Below, in pieces: positions 61,201-62,631 of a DNA stretch of 62,631 nt. Under the pieces are notes generated by a model. That model did no database searches. It was not told the DNA's origin and saw nothing but the letters and a program-made list of their open reading frames with translations. Position numbers and translations under genes: made by a program. Source of the DNA: Acidiferrobacterales bacterium (lineage in GTDB: Bacteria; Pseudomonadota; Gammaproteobacteria; Arenicellales; Poriferihabitantaceae); the NCBI GenBank assembly GCA_019633985.1, contig JAHQWE010000105.1, forward strand, positions 1-62,631, given 5' to 3'. Numbering within the stretch: position 1 is the stretch's first letter; the number at the start of each line of letters is the position of its first letter.

Positions 61201-62631
61201 AGGTGGTACGCCGGTCGATAGTGGGCTCGAAGTCATTCAGCTCGACTTGCTTCAAGGCGATGACGTTGTGCGAATTGAAAGTACACCCACGGAGAGCACG
61301 GTCACAGTGAATGGCGGGTTGGGGAGCGATATACTGAATGTGGGCGTGAATGCCGCGACCGGTGTTGAAACCAACTTAAACGATATAGATGGTACCGAAG
61401 AAAACGGCACACTTAAGTATTTTGGAAATGCCGAAACGCCGGTAGAACCTGAAAACGCCGATGATATCGATCAAATCAATTTCTACGATACTACTGATAC
61501 TACTGATAACAATCTGTCGAATGGTACCAATGGTGTACTGAGTTTCATTCCACTCACCGCCGATTCTGGCACTGGGAAGTTAGAAGGCCTGGGCATTACC
61601 ATTGGTGTTGAGTTTAGCCAGGTGGAAACGACGCATGTTCAACTCGGTGAGGGCGACGATGAGTTCCTGGTCACCGGAGCGGTTGATGGGAATCGAACGA
61701 CCACAGGTTTGACATCCATCGAGGGTGGAACTGGAGCGGATATTATTGATGCCAATCTTTCTAATGGCGGCAGAATTGAGATTCGCGGTGAGGAAGATAA
61801 CGACATTATTACGTTGATTAACAGCGCCAGCGCTGACTTATTTTTCTTCGGTGACGATGGCGATGATGAGATCAATCTGACTTCGCTCTCTGCAGCTGCA
61901 ACGATTACGGTATCGGGTGGACTGGCCAATGACACCGTCAATTTGGGAAGTCGACGATCGAGTTCTGATATGGGCTTGGGGACAGTTGATAACTTGGATG
62001 GAACTATCACACTGGTTGGAGATAATGGTGTTGGTGACGATGGTGTTGATACGCTGATTCTTGATGATTCTGCTGACACCGCTGGAAACAATATTGCCAA
62101 TGGTGATGCAGGTGTGCTGAACAGCACCAGTATTACCGGTTTAGGTATGGCTTCTGGAGTGGGTAGCTACGCGGAATTTGAACAAATCTATATCCACACG
62201 GGTTCTGGGAATGATGAATTCAGTGTGCAAAGCAGCTATGAAAACGCGATTTCTCTGATCGATACCAACGCAGGAAACGACACAATTATTGTTTCCTCAG
62301 CTTCTTCGGCTACCGCTGGTGATCTGGATAGTGTGGAAGGCGATCTGGTCTTACACGGGGGAGACGGTGTAAACACACTACTGATAAGCGATGTCGACAC
62401 CAGCAGCGCGGATAGCAATGTTGTGATGGATGAGAGCGATTTTGACCCGCTCCGGACGTTTATTAGACTGGGTGCGAACACCCCGGGTTCTGGGCTGCAA
62501 AACCATCATTTCATCACCGGCTTAGCGGGCCAGTCCCAAGGCACTAGCCCATTCAGCACCGGCACGATCTATTATTCGTCGGAGTTTGATGGCGCAACAG
62601 GTGATTTCCATGGTGAAGACGACTCCGAAGG
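49268..62631 (+). CDS. giant repetitive exoprotein: LEPR-XLL, DUF4347 and RTX regions (3' end outside window)
   Basis: One frame runs from ATG 49268 to the window end, at least 4,454 codons. Residues 1-43 are basic; ALEPRILLSAD (residues 43-53) is the LEPR-XLL motif of very large surface or secreted proteins. Residues 60-245 are an acidic Glu/Ser/Asp/Thr linker. A DUF4347-like domain follows (about 246-470): IVFVDQSIDDYEQLL, an insert of about 60 residues, then VHVLSHG (His377) and YFYGCDVAG (Cys420). Next are 152-156-residue repeats, several hook-IN-like units, long beta-rich Asp/Gly/Ser/Thr segments, RTX nonapeptides (60173-60392), and further GDGNDIY/GGDG-type blocks. There is no N-terminal signal peptide. 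Type I secretion is inferred from the RTX repeats; its signal would lie beyond the window. No Shine-Dalgarno is clear; a TGA in frame at 49178 and no other start codon before 49268 fix the start. Confidence 0.9.
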   Translation, partial: MWGKKSIVASPRIRKRSLTVEVNRSLTAPVTADKAAPALFFEALEPRILLSADGILPMPLDIGLLDTVSEVDPSSADVGNIPEDVKSATPEPESAHVDPDAEATTNREIQTSDNAPISSAEGNIEEGSETDAGAETSIESTDSIPELSTGEEIELVDHESSTEGEQILSGSLSTDLETTSEILENADHSGELTSIDGEDSVVVEDAETEVDQEVSAATEIEITESDDTEASVTSDVSNANEGVAPDLQIVFVDQSIDDYEQLLQSIAIDGIELVYGDEGNEPAHSDEEFAFQKEEATSDHLPSEDVTSSATAGLTDASSHSTFGINHNPTNIDTTSEGSANPKVVVYFIEPGENGINLMADRLSEHADVDAVHVLSHGAAGMINLGNARLHSGNLDRYSDALDQWGSAMAVEGDFYFYGCDVAGNQEGIQFVEDVAQYVGVNIAASNDATGSALSGGDFDFEVIVGEVDTTSLFATETTIGFSGLLPAEQLRFDMVSGENDVMISSDGTSITISDGSTSSSTLIADITDILITGVDNEDDTLTVDFATSFLIPIAFEGGIGGNDSLIIDNGAFDTVTYTATASDSGDITLETAVGDSTSISYSGLEPITDNSTAADRVFVGTAGANDIQLTNAATAGQSIIQDVVGGTFESITFENPTNSLTIQGGGGEDNIEVTATQDPGLVPTAGITIQGGADNDTLTLDGSAAFLDNLSFDGGAAGTDTLRINGGSFDNVTYTKTGVGAGDISLETAADSESVSFSNIEVVEDQSTSVNRTFVGSSAADTITLSDADTAATGQTQIASDVDVVFNNPTGELIINGAGGGDSISILPNLDSALAPSAGISVEGGTGDDTLFLDASSALPEDLSFDGGDDSDTLQISNGSYDSVTYTKTAAGAGNVSLSGATVTDNVSFSTLETLNDASSADQRTFIGSGLADVITLSDPDGATTGSSQISSEVDIVFTNPTTGLSIESGDGDDEIIATGVQDADLAPSSGVTIDGGIGADTVRLTGDDSFITTIFNSETIEVDGSDESDIDNAELDGGLTAFATFMSRLSSFGEFDVELPLTTDITVGGVSGMQEIISQLRADLAADPNFGPGGTDPSVANFEAFLQSWAPVIATPLGNITVVTSGITPTIVEVQNGNTIISRSLSVTATRSVDLTITNTDELVEANIALDSGTSNYTVDILTELSFSIGSDVTNDSFVTQISQLEVAASGSDIDLQGGLVVGVLGGTIDDTSDSYSIDADISVTFDDPNSDGAAVSLAELQAANSSNLDADNLVDISGSGEFELSFDFDTVDSFASSLGGTINVGGSSYDLFDDYGFGAPVELGADDLYGISLLSAGDLVRPIVDFAQWLDTLVQSGLYDGTLLLADDVRISDLLDYESLIANNLLGTGTAPDVLVNDDSDPLFQTVQEANAIIAAAFPVSPPLVFTYDAAEGTLDAAIVLDTSTTTMADFEYNLLLDSLSELNSDAQVTIDTSYGLTAEFKFDLTPIDQPAVKPMAADASAQTGQLPEDVSFDISINGGTAEEIVITSASTAGNGSIADLIADINAAFAASAVSGNVTASIDTNSGLENPRLMLSPATPGESIVISSLSRVDGGLLGLAQGVFDIDRNAFINTLPDIDVSAAGADFAFQLELDGVRSAVLSVAAASTSGLTSAADLVPLFDAALTGLDVSASVEDGRLIFIADNGASVNTLRLLADSDNPMVAVLGFDNAQVSSVKELAPAYFETANTNLSATIRTNWSDTTDVTGQFGFVEFSFTEAAAQSTLTLNTQLMDLDGEVDITQLAGDVGVIVNGPISSGSLSSTDIASDDYVTNAALRDVVSAASGPVQFAISLDGFVTGKADTPEHELLISATQASIFGDSTLGLENEVQEIVSAPLSVLSDGQLSGVATFDLVVDGADTFSVSVNTTGNTSSIDLLDDVNSAINAGLSSAGLDYAISARLLQDVIVISDAGGSVIEVSATNAVAQSELGLSDAGAATRAVFTDILVNPSLSFEGRPLTEVSFDIQIDNAAAVTVSVSQAATASNVSTVPTDVLNDLIADVNAALVAAGLGSQVEARLIASRLALVNTGAANSQLTVTANRLNTEVDGQSIDVFRSVNADYIADALVDFGTALEQTNYEDDGTVPTPFLDALLPIINQSGLEINDYITAFTVFADQVSGLTSSSIQDLEQEINELLGLDHSVVSIDANTGFSEAGIAFTYNGTATELGIDLVFQQEAEAEFGYFVDANGLANLIADGPDTDPDPDVPAQIDDERVVIRDPLDAIELVAESIATIDLSLTVDLSNDGLATVMDTTTVDLDIRVDEDELTFQAKVGSSTLFVRDGSIVIDADGDASTDDFLTIATTFEEFALDGSVIEPGVGDEFLISLTGQGSVVIPLFSNASVNSALPSADDPDMDGAPLEFLLNIAEVITDTPGSVTMVDSDDLPDLVPFVSSGLNNLLSDPSLLIDGIDNILSAIQTAIEVPIQGIAQIPLIGDQIGDALQPFFDTLNQARNDLSAFLLDEYAQAISGSDYDGDLTLILQEALYDLFAGSGDLGSQTGLTDGNNDGEGPRLGLLQDLASDGNPNVGFEDILVNQFNTGDDEGIQYDFHLGQSYSISLPFELGLGTNDLGLESFLPGFGFQIGSDEGLTIDLSWDLRIGFGISTEDLFYISTVHFEDISDAGSDYVEELVLALDVSVPGFEADVNLGLVGANITDGTEGPATITSQEKITLFNSGVSPGMITIPSATPIAAGEFNLLLYSDSYDAAGNFIGADTSPTVVSFDVSEKNGLNLADRALALLLDLNTDGFGNLLAVPDLSQIDFLNPNFGITFTALDPDVTRIEFEHVSGNNFGFGEVIRDENGAVVTILDQYEDQRATGLGFAAQQDAVGGVIDAPFNAPTVGSLAQDILFVLTVAGEEVEISVRAASLDDEVDNPNMDSDDSTDDETIGGVEALAAQLQESIDLALLEAGLNDGDVVVSLIPDSDGAGLFFMRLEGAALESIEWNTLETSSVNLKFAVDLFGDVADPSDPTPFDPLYDFIDGVNGVLNPLADDSEQAPNLDRPRLTLPELIGSPQTSIYSTLEGDADLRLHVVTNTDAVDEFVNGLIGISSLGLPSIEFDLKAGIEGTLILFGQVDPDEPADEAFEWEINDIDFDNIQVDLGEILNTVLKPVLGGVSAVLGPVFEIIGDGASSAQGFLNEPIPLITDIASLLGISDDFSWLDLTGNKDSFNAFFDVIEQSSTLITLIDNIGQTGIINLGGWRLVMDDESPFYFPNTKTPVPISVVNAYDNLGQDEVDILQLLGVTSSGSPIPEPGGFTFELLDPANIFKLITGDNFDIFSFNLPKLELELGIDFGFDFDVLEFNIDGGLSVVVDLGIGYDSTGLDRIRQARNEGAPIDGADLLDGFFIRTIQGGGPELELIASFSGSGGVDVHTPSFCIDLGFLGSACFPRFDIFVVDASINAEFSLGFDVRDPNEDGKLRFDEILDITNGFNNAENILFLFDIVGSASGSFDISGTILGASLSASDLGIPLGFSLDFSAQDFLASTLGLPDPFAPIVAERINTADGFTGVIRINAGEFAYARLYGDTNDFTGANVTVTTEGGNIRFTDNASGGASTVLSASGVHSIIFRGVNAGDVLNASGLTQNISVDARGNGGNDTIIGGAGADILLGNAGNDTMSGSGGVDTLFGELGNDQLFGGANTDLLSGGKENDQLSGGTGGDVYLYQTTAGERGGFDRDTIFETEIEAAYTAGRILSIAAVQKEEGGDRILITAENHGLGTGDAVVISGVVGVANANGSVIIDRIDDNSFFIRGREFVGAFDADNGAGYIIDTNAAHLDTSRSPAFNQLTDTIDLRAATSGQSISFVMDSSGTSVSFVEETVAVNTITHNGFGIETLLGGDGNDIYQISANGNGSADHFTNLDGGEGSDQYEIRIGNLNGDVNIQDTGVASAIDTLFVFGRDDAADGDLVGLTNQEILFDLGRASQGSIAYSPVGAGGTPVDSGLEVIQLDLLQGDDVVRIESTPTESTVTVNGGLGSDILNVGVNAATGVETNLNDIDGTEENGTLKYFGNAETPVEPENADDIDQINFYDTTDTTDNNLSNGTNGVLSFIPLTADSGTGKLEGLGITIGVEFSQVETTHVQLGEGDDEFLVTGAVDGNRTTTGLTSIEGGTGADIIDANLSNGGRIEIRGEEDNDIITLINSASADLFFFGDDGDDEINLTSLSAAATITVSGGLANDTVNLGSRRSSSDMGLGTVDNLDGTITLVGDNGVGDDGVDTLILDDSADTAGNNIANGDAGVLNSTSITGLGMASGVGSYAEFEQIYIHTGSGNDEFSVQSSYENAISLIDTNAGNDTIIVSSASSATAGDLDSVEGDLVLHGGDGVNTLLISDVDTSSADSNVVMDESDFDPLRTFIRLGANTPGSGLQNHHFITGLAGQSQGTSPFSTGTIYYSSEFDGATGDFHGEDDSE
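51119..52290 (+). repeat. tandem repeats of about 152-156 residues in the giant protein
   Basis: Units open with RVFVGTAGAND, RTFVGSSAADT and RTFIGSGLADV; the equivalent TTC codons at 51122, 51590 and 52046 are 468 and 456 bases apart. Each unit then has VVFNNPTG-like and GGxGxDTLxLDGS-like strands, and the first two close with YTKTxxGAGxxSL. The third unit is truncated. A partial unit precedes the first (about 50940-51100). Confidence 0.8.
60173..60392 (+). repeat. RTX calcium-binding nonapeptide block
   Basis: In the frame of the giant gene, about eight GGxGxDxLxG-type units occur in a row, for example GGNDTIIGGAGADILLGNAG and GNDTMSGSGGVDTLFGELG. Such repeats bind Ca2+ and form beta-rolls after type I secretion. 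The block is followed by at least 2.2 kb of further coding sequence. Confidence 0.88.

Noticed and set aside
50192..62481. Many minus-strand frames of 60-175 codons opposite the giant gene
   Set aside because: Shadows of the Asp/Ser/Thr/Val-rich coding strand; Ser/Pro-rich translations with no domains.

Overview
The window is a stretch of a gammaproteobacterial chromosome. It holds housekeeping gene blocks known from that class: pheA-tyrA-aroA-cmk-rpsA-ihfB-lapA-lapB, thrS-infC-rpmI-rplT-pheS-pheT-ihfA-merR, mtiP/csiV/mfd, ispD-ispF, and rne beside rlmD. Base composition is moderate. Start codons are varied: TTG for aroA, rmlB, rlmD and pheS; GTG for pheA, rmlA, the TPR gene and probably chaC; apparently ATA for infC. 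I cannot name the genus. The giant RTX/LEPR-XLL exoprotein would suit a marine or biofilm lifestyle, but that is inference.

Layout. 1-10060: the 3' end of gyrA, the aromatic amino acid genes pheA, tyrA and aroA, then cmk, rpsA, ihfB, lapA and lapB. The serC and hisC genes that sit in this cluster in Pseudomonas are absent. 10121-19333: a surface-polysaccharide block with ugd, a stand-alone heptose-7-phosphate kinase, hldD, rmlB, rmlA, three family-2 glycosyltransferases, and an SDR domain fused to the last of them. Most of these genes overlap by a few bases and probably form an operon. 19379-25805: mtiP, then csiV and mfd on the minus strand, then ispD-ispF on the plus strand. 26044-34443 (minus): HIT protein, ChaC-type enzyme, cystathionine beta-lyase, a giant NAD-glutamate dehydrogenase and a TPR protein. 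34650-38849: rlmD and rne, convergent on a shared terminator; RNase E has a long N/Q/R/G-rich tail. 38850-40206: about 1.36 kb without a gene, ending at the tRNA-Val promoter. 40207-48442: tRNA-Val, the translation operon thrS to merR, and tRNA-Pro. 48443-49267: a hairpin-rich non-coding stretch with a possible relic of a sugar-nucleotide epimerase. 49268-62631: one uninterrupted reading frame of at least 4,454 codons that runs off the window.

Main points of interest. (1) The giant protein has an LEPR-XLL N-terminus, a DUF4347 domain whose His377/Cys420 pattern resembles clan CD cysteine peptidases, several internal repeat families and an RTX block. (2) The thrS leader carries a hairpin whose loop copies a tRNA-Thr GGU anticodon loop, the signature of ThrRS translational autoregulation. 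(3) infC probably starts at AUA. (4) RNase E ends in a prion-like RGG-type domain. (5) Glycosyltransferase and SDR domains are fused in one protein. (6) A chain of short hairpins follows tRNA-Pro.
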